Shown here in pieces: positions 28,306 through 37,421 of a stretch of 64,000 bases of DNA. Source of the stretch: Bartonella sp. M0283 (lineage in GTDB: Bacteria > Pseudomonadota > Alphaproteobacteria > Rhizobiales > Rhizobiaceae); NCBI RefSeq assembly GCF_016100455.1, contig NZ_JACFSK010000001.1:992001-1056000 (forward strand), written 5' to 3'. The notes below the pieces were generated by a model. That model searched no databases. It saw only the letters and a list, made by a program, of their open reading frames with translations, and was not told the DNA's origin. A program made the translations under genes and the position numbers. Within the stretch, counting starts at the first letter, position 1. Each line of letters starts with the position of its first letter.

Positions 28306-28861
28306 TCAACGATCGGTGTCACCATATTTTATATTAGACTGAATTAGATTGACCTCACGCGTCAAACGCCGTGTAATTTCACTTTGCATATTATATATAC
28401 TATCTAATATAGATATTGCTTCATAATATTTCGATATATTTTTTGTGATTTTAATGTCTACTATTAAATGATGACATTCAACAAAAGCTTTATGTATAAC
28501 TCGTTCTATATAAAAGGCATTAAAATGATAAATCCTCTCACTTCCAAGATTTCCAAGCTCTAGGAATATAGAATTTATACCATAATTCCATTTGTCTTTT
28601 GCTAAAATGTATTCATCTCGCACGTCTTTAAGGTACGCTTCTTTATCAATTCCCTGATAACAATCTAGTATTCTTCTTGAAGCAACGACTCTATGAGATG
28701 ATTAGTTTATTAATATACTTTTTAATATCATTTATCTTATCAATCCTCTTTCTTTCTCTTGCCAAAAAAGACTGATACTCAATATTTCGCTTTTGATATT
28801 TGAATGTGATGTAACTGCCAATCAAACCAGTTAATACAAAGCTAAATACTAGTTGCCACAT
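28306..28861 (-). pseudogene. Frameshifted single-pass membrane protein gene
   Basis: Starts at ATG 28861 with MWQLVFSFVLTGLIGSYITF, a membrane segment, followed by a charged helical stretch ending KKYINKLIIS at a TAG (28691-28693). One frame over, the sequence continues as SHRVVASRRILDCYQGIDKEAYLKDVRDEYILAK and on to 28306, giving about 185 residues in all. One frameshift near 28690-28697 therefore splits a single gene. It converges on the GT51 gene with a 38-base gap. No family recognised; a small bitopic protein with a cytosolic helical domain is all that can be said. Confidence 0.65.
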
Positions 28862-29160
28862 CTCGCTGCTCTTTTATCAAATCAGAACCGAAAGGTAATA
28901 GAACATTGTACAGAATAAAACAAAAAATTAAAGGGTTTGGCTAACTGTGTAGAGTTAATCTGGCATGTTATAGAAAATTTTTGTTTTGTTGGAAAATCAG
29001 TTATTAACACTCAATCACATTTTGATGTACAAGTTCGATAGACTAATGCTGGCATGAAGTGGCTCGGTGCATCCAAAAATTAATCTAAAAAGAGGAATAC
29101 ATCAAAACTATTAAAAATAGCTTTTAATAACTGAAAGCTATTGCGTTAGAGCCTGTGTTC
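28862..29160. other. AT-rich gap inside the element
   Basis: About 300 bases with no supported gene, RNA or repeat. TAAAAATAGCTTTTAATAACTGAAAGCTATT near 29115-29145 has an inverted AATAGCTTT / AAAGCTATT pair of 9 bp, possibly a hairpin. Confidence 0.4.
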
Positions 29161-29341
29161 TTATTCTGTCATTACAATGCACCTGAAATCAAAGTGATCT
29201 TCACTATTATAACGTGTAATTTGATAACAGTTCAAGCGGTAGTTCAGCCGACACATAAGTGGTCCAGCATTCTCAACGTTTATCCATAAGTGGCAATACT
29301 TCATCCGGTCATCAAATGAGGATATCTTTTTTACTTTTCAT
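29161..29341 (-). pseudogene. Small gene interrupted by a homopolymer frameshift
   Basis: ATG 29341 has AGGAG seven bases upstream. It reads MKSKK and then meets a run of six A; removing one A gives KISSFDDRMKYCHLWINVEN...NYRLNCYQITRYNSEDHF...IVMTE and a stop at 29161, a 59-residue protein with four cysteines. As written, the frame stops after nine codons. The ribosome site and the 50-codon open continuation argue that it was a real gene. A sequencing slip or transcriptional slippage at the A run is also possible. No family recognised. Confidence 0.5.
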
Positions 29342-29445
29342 GTGATGGCTCCTGTCTATTGAGAACCTGATAATTATTGGCTGTTGCTTGCTTAGACCTT
29401 TTTCAGCCCATGGCCTTTAGTTATTTATTGCAACTAGAATGCTCT

Positions 29446-29640
29446 TTAGGCTCTCCCTAAGATAACAGGTTTATAAAACGACACTCCTTCGTAGCAAGCC
29501 GTAAAATTATTCATTGGAGACAACTCAACAAAATAACCTTCAGGTTTTTCGTACGCTTACTCAAGATTGTCATAAACCTTTGTCGGTTTTTAGCCAAAAT
29601 GATCTTCATAACCCTGATCAGAATCAATCAGGAAGCCGCC
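29446..29640 (-). pseudogene. Gene remnant with in-frame stops
   Basis: One frame reads LFIDRGGFLIDSDQGYEDHFG, stop, KPTKVYDNLE, stop, AYEKPEGYFVELSPMNNFTA, CYEGVSFYKPVILGRA, stop. Apart from two internal stops it is continuous and protein-like for about 65 codons, and no start is visible. It may be the 3' part of the same former gene as 29667-29831, or a separate one. Function unknown. Confidence 0.45.
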
Positions 29641-29666
29641 CCTATCAATAAATAGGGTTAGTTCAG

Positions 29667-29831
29667 TTATTTTGTGTATCCTTGTCCCTGTATTTAAGCA
29701 CTCATCACATCAATGTCCGATTTTTCCCGAGTACCTGATGCAATCTCTTTTGCGACAATATTATAGATTGGAGAGTTCTGTTTGTCATAACGAGCTTATG
29801 ATTGATAACTTTTGGCTTTCCATTGGCTCAT
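29667..29831 (-). pseudogene. Remnant of a small helical-domain protein gene
   Basis: From ATG 29831 one frame reads MSQWKAKSYQS, stop, ARYDKQNSPIYNIVAKEIAS, GTREKSDIDVMSA, stop, IQGQGYTK, stop. The IYNIVAKEIASGTREKS segment resembles a short domain common at the C-terminus of bacterial proteins (pattern Y..VA.EI..G.....W..A), but the downstream half has degenerated. Two internal stops within 55 codons mark it as broken. Recognition is by recalled pattern only. Confidence 0.45.
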
Positions 29832-29943
29832 GGTCTAGGTATTTGTTATTTGAACTTTATTGATCCGGAACGACAGGAATAAGATGTAGACTTATCCCTG
29901 ACGGTGCTGCCCAAACAGTCCACGGATCGAATCCGATATTTAA

Positions 29944-30023
<80 letters not shown>

Positions 30024-30748
30024 AAAACCGAAAATTGTTTTTCGAAAATTCGATTTGTTCGACGTTTTTCTAGCCGATCACAGTCAATGGTTCAATGGTG
30101 AAAAACGTTCTCTATGTCAATAAGTTGAAAAATATTAAAAATAACGGAAACCTACATCCCCGGAAGCCCGCGAAACTATTGAACTATCCGCTCAAAACCC
30201 TTTCGAATTGAGCGAGACAGAGCCAGAGGATTAATCATTCTAACAGATAGGTTAAAATACAGTCCTTTTTGCATACCAAGATATCACTGATAACGGTTTT
30301 TGGAGTTAATCAGGAAGTGGTTTTGAAAACCTCTATCTGCTTGAAGTCGAGATCAGTATCAACTTTACGAACAGGTTTTGGTTGGAAAATAATATCGTAA
30401 TGGTATTTATGCCTTCTCGCGGCGTTTATTCCAAAAAGCTCATGAAAAGTTCTCTTCTGATATAGAAAGCTTTTGAAATGTGCTTCGTCGAATGATCAAA
30501 AAATCCCGTTGAAATTGTCATTTACGCTCGCGAATTGAAAGTTTTACAGCATATAGATTGGATAGCTTACTCCGCATAAATCGGGTAGAAACAATACTTC
30601 TCTAAATATTCTCCCCTGCCCGCAGGAACCGGTTATCTATTGCGGGATTTGAAAAGCGAAAAACTTCTAACCTGAACGGACGTTCAGATGTTTCAGGTTT
30701 TAACTGTCGTTGACGGGCTGAAAAAACCGCAAAACAAAACTTGTTTGA
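30024..30748. other. Long intergenic region between tRNA-Arg and DUF1090 gene
   Basis: About 725 bases with no ORF that has a plausible start and ribosome site. It contains an inverted-repeat cluster at 30669-30699. The left part may include tRNA promoter sequence (the tRNA is transcribed leftward). No RNA gene recognised. Confidence 0.5.
30669..30699. repeat. Nested inverted repeats near the DUF1090 gene end
   Basis: CTGAACG-GA-CGTTCAG (30672-30687) is a 7-bp inverted repeat with a 2-base centre, overlapping a second pair AACCTGAA / TTCAGGTT (30669-30676, 30692-30699). Read leftward it is about 50 bases past the DUF1090 stop and runs into a T-rich tail (TTAGAAGTTTTT), so it may be that gene's terminator; it also resembles a TetR-type operator. 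Confidence 0.4.
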
Positions 30749-31132
30749 TTAGCGATTCAATTCGTCTTGCGCCTCTTTCAACTCCTGTTTTGCCTTTTCC
30801 AGTTTTTCCATTTTCTTTGTTATTTTTTTCCGCTTACCCTGTGCTTTTGCATCGTTGAGTTCGGCCTCCCTTTCAGAGACTTTTCTCATTTTTTCGGATA
30901 TTTTGGCTTTCCGTTCTGCTCTCAGTTTCTCGTCAGTGCAATTTTCAGAAACATCTTTTAGCGCTTTTTCCAACCCGATTATCTGATGGCTATTGTTGTA
31001 TTTACGGGCATAATCAAGCTGCGTTTCAATAGCTTGTTTTTTAGCTGCACAACCTTTCAATGCCGGTTCAGCATGAGCAAATGAAAAAGTTAAAAATACG
31101 AGAGGAAAGGCCAAGAACAATTTTCTTTTCAT
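30749..31132 (-). CDS. DUF1090-family small secreted protein
   Basis: 127 residues with a clear signal peptide (MKRKLFLAFPLVFLTFSFAHA, cleavage before EPALKGC). The mature part matches DUF1090 (YqjC-like): CAAKKQAIETQLDYARKYNN, GLEKALKDVSENCTDEKL, then a long Lys/Glu-rich coiled coil. Two cysteines probably form a disulfide between the first two helices. Function is not established for the family; a periplasmic location is expected. The family is best known from gammaproteobacteria. Confidence 0.85.
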   Translation of the reverse strand: MKRKLFLAFPLVFLTFSFAHAEPALKGCAAKKQAIETQLDYARKYNNSHQIIGLEKALKDVSENCTDEKLRAERKAKISEKMRKVSEREAELNDAKAQGKRKKITKKMEKLEKAKQELKEAQDELNR

Positions 31133-31366
31133 AAGCGATACCTTTCACTAAACGCGCCGCTATCGATTCAATGGTTAATCTGCCCGAATAAGCAATGATT
31201 AAAACTTGCCATTATTCTCGAACTTTGTCAGCAAAATTTGTGTATTGTTGAAAAAACCGTCATGTCAGATTAGATATCGTATCAGATGAGATATTGGATG
31301 CTTTGATTGATAACTATTGGGCAAAAGCACGTCCAATTCATTTACTTGGAAAAACGGAAAAACTTG

Positions 31367-32140
31367 ATGGAAAAACCTATAGAGCGATTTCATTTTATCG
31401 CGTCTAAAACCGAACAGGCGCGCAACTCTCTTCAAGCATTGATAGAGCGCTACGGTCAATCGACCGTAGATGACGCTGATGTCATTGTTGTTTTGGGGGG
31501 CGACGGGACAATGTTGGAAGTTCTGCGCAACTTCATGAATTCCGGAAAGCCTATTTATGGAATGAATCGCGGTTCTGTCGGATTTCTTATGAATGAATAT
31601 CGGATAGCCAATCTACCACAACGGATTGCGAAAGCACATAAAGAAGATATAAAGCCGCTCAGAATGATTGCCGATTCCAGCTCCGAAGGTCATGTCGAAG
31701 CATTGGCAATCAATGAAGTCTCTTTATTTCGCCAATCTTACCAAGCTGCGAAAATAAAAATCAGCATAGATGGCAAAATCCGTATGGACGAGCTTAATTG
31801 CGATGGCGTGATGGTTGCAACACCAGCGGGATCTACAGCTTACAATCTTTCCGCTCAAGGGCCAATTTTACCATTACTTGCTCCATTGCTCGCGCTAACG
31901 CCTGTTAGCCCATTTCGTCCGCGCAGATGGCATGGCGCACTTTTACCAAATTCTGTCACAGTTCGTTTTGATATGCTTGAACTAGATAAACGGCCGGTTA
32001 ATGCTGCTGCTGACAATGTAGAAGTAAAGTCGGTCAGTTCGGTGGTCATTTCTCTGGCAAAGGGTGTAAAAGCGTCAATTTTATTTGATTCCAACCATTC
32101 ATGGGACGAACGTATATTATCCGAACAATTTCGTTATTGA
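31367..32140 (+). CDS. nadK: NAD kinase
   Basis: Phosphorylates NAD to NADP. 257 residues from ATG 31367 (MEKPIERFHFIASKTEQAR), the start matching rhizobial homologues; the frame stays open to 31307 but those 20 codons look non-homologous. The GGDG motif (VVLGGDGTMLEVLR), NRGSVGFLMNEY and DGVMVATPAGSTAYNLSAQGP are all present. It precedes the DEAD-box gene in the same direction. NadE is also in this window (35301-36977), though on the other strand. Confidence 0.94.
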   Translation: MEKPIERFHFIASKTEQARNSLQALIERYGQSTVDDADVIVVLGGDGTMLEVLRNFMNSGKPIYGMNRGSVGFLMNEYRIANLPQRIAKAHKEDIKPLRMIADSSSEGHVEALAINEVSLFRQSYQAAKIKISIDGKIRMDELNCDGVMVATPAGSTAYNLSAQGPILPLLAPLLALTPVSPFRPRRWHGALLPNSVTVRFDMLELDKRPVNAAADNVEVKSVSSVVISLAKGVKASILFDSNHSWDERILSEQFRY

Positions 32141-32282
32141 GAAGAATACACGTTAAAACGCATTGCAAACAATCGTTTTTGTTGACTTTTTTATCAATGC
32201 ACCTTAACGCGTTTGTTGATGATGTAGAATGGCCGGGCCGTTCTGTCTATCGTCACTTATAGTTAGGCGAAAAAGAGAAAGA

Positions 32283-33734
32283 GTGATAGCGCCTTTGACC
32301 AGTTTCAATGATTTGGGCCTTTCAGAAAAGGTTCTCAAAGCAGTAAAATCCATTGGATATGAAGAACCAACACCAATTCAGCTTGGAGCTATTCCTCATG
32401 TCTTAAAACGCGAAGATGTATTAGGTATCGCACAAACGGGCACAGGTAAGACCGCTTCTTTTGTGCTTCCTATGTTGACGCTCCTTGAAAAGGGACGTGC
32501 ACGCGCGAGGATGCCCCGTACACTCATTTTAGAGCCCACCCGTGAACTTGCAGCGCAGGTGAAAGAAAATTTCGATCAGTACGGCATCAATCACCATTTA
32601 AGCGTAGCGTTACTCATTGGTGGCGTTTCATTCGATGATCAGGACCGTAAGCTCGACCGGGGTGCAGATGTTCTGATTGCAACGCCCGGGCGACTTTTAG
32701 ACCATTTCGAACGTGGAAAACTTTTGCTGACCGGTGTAGAAATTCTGGTTATTGATGAAGCTGACCGTATGCTTGATATGGGCTTTATTCCGGATATCGA
32801 ACGTATTTGCAAACTTATTCCTTTTACCCGCCAAACTTTGTTCTTTTCGGCTACAATGGCACCGGAAATTACAAAATTGACCGAACAATTTCTACATACA
32901 CCTGTTCGTATCGAAATCGCGAAAGCGTCTTCTACCGCCGAGACGATTACACAAAAGCTTGTCGCTTCCGGTCGCAAACCATGGGAAAAACGAGCAGTTT
33001 TGCGTGATCTTATCCATAATGAAGGTGATGAATTAAAAAACGCGATTATCTTCTGTAATCGTAAAAAAGACATTTCAGAACTTTTCCGCTCTCTCGTTCG
33101 GCATGAATTCAGTGTTGGTGCTCTTCATGGAGATATGGACCAACGTTCGCGCATGTCTATGCTGGCAAACTTCAAAGATGGGAAAATTGCTTTATTGGTA
33201 GCATCTGATGTCGCAGCCCGCGGGCTTGATATTCCTGACGTCAGTCACGTGTTCAACTATGACGTTCCGACACATGCAGAAGATTACGTTCATCGTATCG
33301 GTCGCACAGGACGTGCCGGAAAATCCGGTAAAGCTTTCACCATTGTTACCAAGGCCGACAAAAAATATGTCGACGCCATAGAAAAGATGAGCGATCAAAA
33401 AATCGAATGGTATGATGGCGACTTATCTTCTCTAGTTCCGGAAGAAAACGGTAAAGACTCCGATCAGAAACACACAAAATCATCGGAGTCGAAATCTCCC
33501 GCGAGTGGAAAGCAGACCGAATCCACCGAACCTAAACGCCGGAAAAAACAGACAAAGACCAATGGCGAAAAAACCGACAGTTCTGGCGACAAACAGACTG
33601 CTTTTCCGGTCAACCAACAGCAGATACGGTCTCAAAGACACAATCAAGACAAATACTCGTCAAAAGAGCCCCCCTCACCCAAGGGATTTGGGAACGATAT
33701 TCCCGCATTTATGCTTATTGATACGAAAAGGTGA
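32283..33734 (+). CDS. DEAD-box ATP-dependent RNA helicase (RhlE-like)
   Basis: RNA-unwinding ATPase of about 483 residues. The Q-motif region (FNDLGLSEKVLKAV, EPTPIQ), Walker A AQTGTGKT, PTRELAAQ, VIDEADRMLDMGF, SAT (FFSATMAP) and HRIGRTGRAG are intact. The last 90 residues are a Lys/Ser/Thr-rich disordered tail, common in RhlE-type proteins. GTG 32283 is preferred: it follows AAGAGAAAGA and is next to the conserved start. An ATG at 32229 would add 18 residues without a ribosome site. A likely role is cold-adapted ribosome or mRNA remodelling (family inference). Confidence 0.9.
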   Translation: MIAPLTSFNDLGLSEKVLKAVKSIGYEEPTPIQLGAIPHVLKREDVLGIAQTGTGKTASFVLPMLTLLEKGRARARMPRTLILEPTRELAAQVKENFDQYGINHHLSVALLIGGVSFDDQDRKLDRGADVLIATPGRLLDHFERGKLLLTGVEILVIDEADRMLDMGFIPDIERICKLIPFTRQTLFFSATMAPEITKLTEQFLHTPVRIEIAKASSTAETITQKLVASGRKPWEKRAVLRDLIHNEGDELKNAIIFCNRKKDISELFRSLVRHEFSVGALHGDMDQRSRMSMLANFKDGKIALLVASDVAARGLDIPDVSHVFNYDVPTHAEDYVHRIGRTGRAGKSGKAFTIVTKADKKYVDAIEKMSDQKIEWYDGDLSSLVPEENGKDSDQKHTKSSESKSPASGKQTESTEPKRRKKQTKTNGEKTDSSGDKQTAFPVNQQQIRSQRHNQDKYSSKEPPSPKGFGNDIPAFMLIDTKR

Positions 33735-33862
33735 ATTCTTTTCGCCTGCTGTGCTTAAAAACGTTAGGAAATAGCGCAAACACAACGCTTACTACAGCGC
33801 GTAAATGTTGATTAGCGGATAATAAGACTTACACGCTGGTCTACCTCTTAATGAATGAATAT

Positions 33863-33896
33863 AAAAAGGCAGCTCATAAAACAAGCTGCCTTTTTC
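33863..33896. terminator. Bidirectional terminator between helicase and gltX2
   Basis: AAAAAGGCAGCT and AGCTGCCTTTTT form a strong stem with A and T tracts on both sides, serving the convergent genes. Confidence 0.9.
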
Positions 33897-33920
33897 ATGA
33901 ATATTCGAAGGATATAATAT

Positions 33921-35291
33921 TCAAGCCTTCAGGCGTTGAAGAACCCTGTTTTTACCCAAAAGGGGCAGCAAAGCAGCCATTTCCGGCCCGTGGTCCAATC
34001 CTGTCAATGCTTGCCGCAATGGCATAAAAAGCGTTCTTCCCTTGCGGCCTGTCTGCTTTTTCAAGGCATCCGTCCAGACTTTCCAGCTATTTTCATCAAG
34101 TTCGCCATCTGGCAAAAGTGAAGCTGATTGATGAACATATTCACGGTCTTCCGGTGAAACTGCATCGAACGTTTTGTTCACCTCCAAATTGTCCCACCAG
34201 TTTTTTGCTTCACACACTTTATCGATATTGCCCCGAACGGCATACCAGAACCGCTTGGCGTCTTCACCTTTGATGCCAATCTTTTCCAGTCTCGCTTTTA
34301 CTTCATCAAATTCAAGCTCATGCACAATGTGCTTATTGAGCGTCAACAAATCAGCCGGGTCAAATTTCGCTGACGACTTTGATGCGGACGTGAGATCAAA
34401 ATGTTCAAGCAGTTCCTTTTGATTTCGACAAGCAGTCACATTTTCAGAAGTACCGATAAGAACTGCCAGAGATTCGACTGCTAAAGGCTCGAATCCCTCT
34501 TCTCGCAACGAGCGGATAGACAGATCACCTTTGCGTTTAGACAGCCCCTCACCCGAAATCGTCGTCAAAAGATTGATGTGACCGAATGTCGGCGCTTTTG
34601 CACCAAGTGCTTCAAAGATAGCAATTTGTACACCGGTGTTTGTGACATGATCGTCGCCGCGTATAATATGGGTTATCCCCATATCGATGTCGTCCACGAC
34701 CGATGGCAGTGTATAAAGATAACTGCCATCTTCACGAATAAGTATCGGATCGGACATCGAGGCAAGATCTATCGTCTGTGGACCGCGGACCACATCGTCC
34801 CAGTGCACATCTGTCCTTCTGGTCTTGAAAGGGTCCGATTCAAAATTAGGCAATTTGAAACGCCAATGCGGTTTTCTCCCCTCCTCTTCGTAAGCCTTGA
34901 CCTCCTCCGGTTTAAGTTTCAAGGATTCACGTCCATAAATGGGCGGGAGTTTACGCGACAAACGAATTTTACGCCGTCTTTCGAGCTCTTCCGGTGTTTC
35001 GTAACAGGGATAAAGAAGGCCTTGCTCTTTGAGCTTTGCTACAACTTCATTATATCGATCAAATCGCTTGGATTGATAATAAATTTCGTCAGGTTTTATC
35101 CCCAACCAATCAAGATCGACGCCAATACCGTCAATATATTCCTGTTTCGACCGTTCAAGATCGGTATCGTCAAAACGTAAAACATATTTACCTTGCTTGG
35201 CTTTTGCAAAAAGCCAATTAAACAAAGCTATTCGGGTGTTTCCAATATGAATATAACCGGTTGGAGACGGTGCAAAACGAACTTTAATCAT
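33921..35291 (-). CDS. gltX2: Glutamyl-tRNA synthetase, second copy
   Basis: Class I synthetase of 456 residues. HIGH motif region [24 protein letters not shown], the [21 protein letters not shown] block and SKR motif ([12 protein letters not shown]) are intact. The protein is shorter and diverged relative to the gltX at 45870. Alphaproteobacteria without GlnRS commonly carry two GluRS genes, one of which charges tRNA-Gln with Glu for later amidation by GatCAB; which paralogue does so here cannot be told by eye. It follows nadE by 9 bases in the same operon. Confidence 0.93.
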   Translation of the reverse strand: MIKVRFAPSPTGYIHIGNTRIALFNWLFAKAKQGKYVLRFDDTDLERSKQEYIDGIGVDLDWLGIKPDEIYYQSKRFDRYNEVVAKLKEQGLLYPCYETPEELERRRKIRLSRKLPPIYGRESLKLKPEEVKAYEEEGRKPHWRFKLPNFESDPFKTRRTDVHWDDVVRGPQTIDLASMSDPILIREDGSYLYTLPSVVDDIDMGITHIIRGDDHVTNTGVQIAIFEALGAKAPTFGHINLLTTISGEGLSKRKGDLSIRSLREEGFEPLAVESLAVLIGTSENVTACRNQKELLEHFDLTSASKSSAKFDPADLLTLNKHIVHELEFDEVKARLEKIGIKGEDAKRFWYAVRGNIDKVCEAKNWWDNLEVNKTFDAVSPEDREYVHQSASLLPDGELDENSWKVWTDALKKQTGRKGRTLFMPLRQALTGLDHGPEMAALLPLLGKNRVLQRLKA

Positions 35292-35300
35292 AAATATAAC

Positions 35301-36977
35301 TCAATTTTTATCGCGAAAACGATTGGTAATAGGGTAACGCCGATCGCGGCCGAAATTCTTGTGACTGATTTTCACACCGGGAGCCGATTGGCGTCTTTTG
35401 TATTCGGATATGTATAACAAATGCTCGACTTTTTCGACTATCTCGCGTGAATGCCCCCGTTGAACAATGTCCGAAACACTCATTTCTTCATCGACGAGGC
35501 AACGAAGAATATCGTCCAATACAGGATAAGGTGGAAGCGAATCTTCATCCTTCTGGTTCTCACGGAGCTCGGCAGTCGGAGCCTTTTCAATAATATTCTG
35601 GGGTATGACGGCTGCTTTAGGCCCTAAACCATTTATCGGAAAATGGTTGTTACGCCAGTTGGATAGTGCATAAACCTGCATTTTATAAATATCTTTGATC
35701 GGATTGAAACCGCCATTCATATCGCCGTAAAGAGTGGCATATCCGACAGAAATTTCAGATTTGTTACCGGTCGTTACCACCATTGAGCCAAATTTGTTGG
35801 ATATAGCCATCAAAACCGTACCACGCGTACGGCTTTGCAAATTTTCTTCGGTAATATCCGGTTTGCGCCCCTGAAAAAGCGGTGTCAAAATATCCTCAAA
35901 TGCCTCGACCGGTTTTGCAATTGGTACGGTATCATAACGACAGCCCAACATTTTGGCGCATTCCTCGGCATCCGTTATCGACTCTGAAGATGTATAGCGA
36001 TAGGGAAGCATAACTGCATGAACACGCTCCGCACCTAAAGCATCTGTAGCAATAGCTGCCGAAAGAGCCGAATCGATACCGCCCGAAAGCCCTAACACTA
36101 CGCTTTTGAATCTGTTTTTATTGACGTAGTCACCAAATCCCAAAACGCATGCCTGATAATCGGCAGCTAGGTCATGAAGCAATTTTTCTTGTGGACCTGA
36201 AAGACAAAACCATTTCCCATTCTGTTTTTGCCAATTGCTAAATGCCAAGTCACTTTCGAAATGTTTCATTTGAAAAGCATTCGAGCCATTTGCATTGAGT
36301 GCGAAAGACGCGCCGTCAAAAACGAGTTCATCCTGACCACCTATCTGGTTGGCATAAACGATCGGCAAAGAAGACTTCACCACCTGTTTTTTGACAACGT
36401 CGTATCTCAATTCCGGTTTTTCGCGGCTATATGGGGAACCATTCGGTACGAGAATAATTTCGGCACCATCAGCGGCAAGACGAGCTGCCACTTCGTCGTC
36501 GTTCCATATATCTTCACAAATCGGTAAACCTATTTTTATGCCGCGGAAATTGATCGGCTTCGGACGAGGACCCGGAGAAAAAACACGTTTCTCATCAAAT
36601 TCGCTATAATTCGGGAGGTCGAATTTACGACATTCAGCAATGATCTTTCCCTCATCAAGAAGGAGTGCAGAATTATAAACATGACCTTTTCGACGGAGAG
36701 GAACGCCGATAATGATACCTGCACCTTTGGTCGTAACAGTTGCAAGCTCGCTGATTGCTTTTTCGCATGCTTCATTAAAAGACGGTTTTAAAACCAGATC
36801 TTCAGGCGGATAACCGCTAATAAAGAGTTCAGTAAACAGTAAAAGATCGGCACCCGCATCGCTTGCTTGCCTGTGGGCGTCAAGTGCAAGTTTTAAATTG
36901 CCTTCAATGTCACCAACAACAGGGTTTAATTGTGCAATTGCGAGCGTGAGGTCATTTTCTATCAACTTTTTGGTCAT
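35301..36977 (-). CDS. nadE: Glutamine-dependent NAD+ synthetase
   Basis: Last step of NAD synthesis from deamido-NAD, using glutamine. 558 residues: an N-terminal nitrilase-type glutaminase domain (catalytic Glu in ELFISGYPPEDL, Lys in CRKFDLPNYSEFDE, Cys in GLPICEDIWND) and a C-terminal synthetase domain with the PP-loop LGLSGGIDSALSAAIA and the TGNKSEISVGYATLYGDMNGGF block. It is cotranscribed with gltX2. Confidence 0.96.
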   Translation of the reverse strand: MTKKLIENDLTLAIAQLNPVVGDIEGNLKLALDAHRQASDAGADLLLFTELFISGYPPEDLVLKPSFNEACEKAISELATVTTKGAGIIIGVPLRRKGHVYNSALLLDEGKIIAECRKFDLPNYSEFDEKRVFSPGPRPKPINFRGIKIGLPICEDIWNDDEVAARLAADGAEIILVPNGSPYSREKPELRYDVVKKQVVKSSLPIVYANQIGGQDELVFDGASFALNANGSNAFQMKHFESDLAFSNWQKQNGKWFCLSGPQEKLLHDLAADYQACVLGFGDYVNKNRFKSVVLGLSGGIDSALSAAIATDALGAERVHAVMLPYRYTSSESITDAEECAKMLGCRYDTVPIAKPVEAFEDILTPLFQGRKPDITEENLQSRTRGTVLMAISNKFGSMVVTTGNKSEISVGYATLYGDMNGGFNPIKDIYKMQVYALSNWRNNHFPINGLGPKAAVIPQNIIEKAPTAELRENQKDEDSLPPYPVLDDILRCLVDEEMSVSDIVQRGHSREIVEKVEHLLYISEYKRRQSAPGVKISHKNFGRDRRYPITNRFRDKN

Positions 36978-37021
36978 GATCTTGATTTAGCCTGTCATCG
37001 TTGCACTTGCAACGGCATAAG

Positions 37022-37375
37022 TTAAACGAAAAACAAGGTTTGAATAATCACTGTAATCCATATGCATAGTGTTAAGATAATAGAGAGCAAAACTGCTAAT
37101 GAGCCTGCGTCTTTAGCGATTTTAATTTCTTCGCGATAATCGTGTGTGACGGCATTGCACGCCGCTTCAATCGCCGTGTTCAGCACCTCTACGATAATAA
37201 CAAAAACAATAGATCCTGTAAGTAGAAGAAAGCTACCCCATTCTTTAGTGATAAAAAAAGCTATGGGGAGAGAAACTAAAAAAACTACAGCTTCTTGAAT
37301 AATAGCTTTTTCGTGGGTTAGCAAATATCCGAGCGCATGAAGGGAATTCAAAAATGCCTTGAATAATCTCTCCAT
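37022..37375 (-). CDS. dgkA: Diacylglycerol kinase, DgkA family
   Basis: Small integral membrane kinase (117 residues) with three hydrophobic segments (about 29-45, 49-68, 92-115). The signature VEVLNTAIEAACNAV and the following AKDAGSLAVLL match the DgkA active-site region. It recycles diacylglycerol from membrane-derived glycan modification to phosphatidic acid (family role). It lies 44 bases upstream of nadE in the same direction. Confidence 0.9.
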   Translation of the reverse strand: MERLFKAFLNSLHALGYLLTHEKAIIQEAVVFLVSLPIAFFITKEWGSFLLLTGSIVFVIIVEVLNTAIEAACNAVTHDYREEIKIAKDAGSLAVLLSIILTLCIWITVIIQTLFFV

Positions 37376-37421
37376 GCGTTCACCATTCAGTTTGTAGATT
37401 AAACTGCTTTTATTCCCGGTT

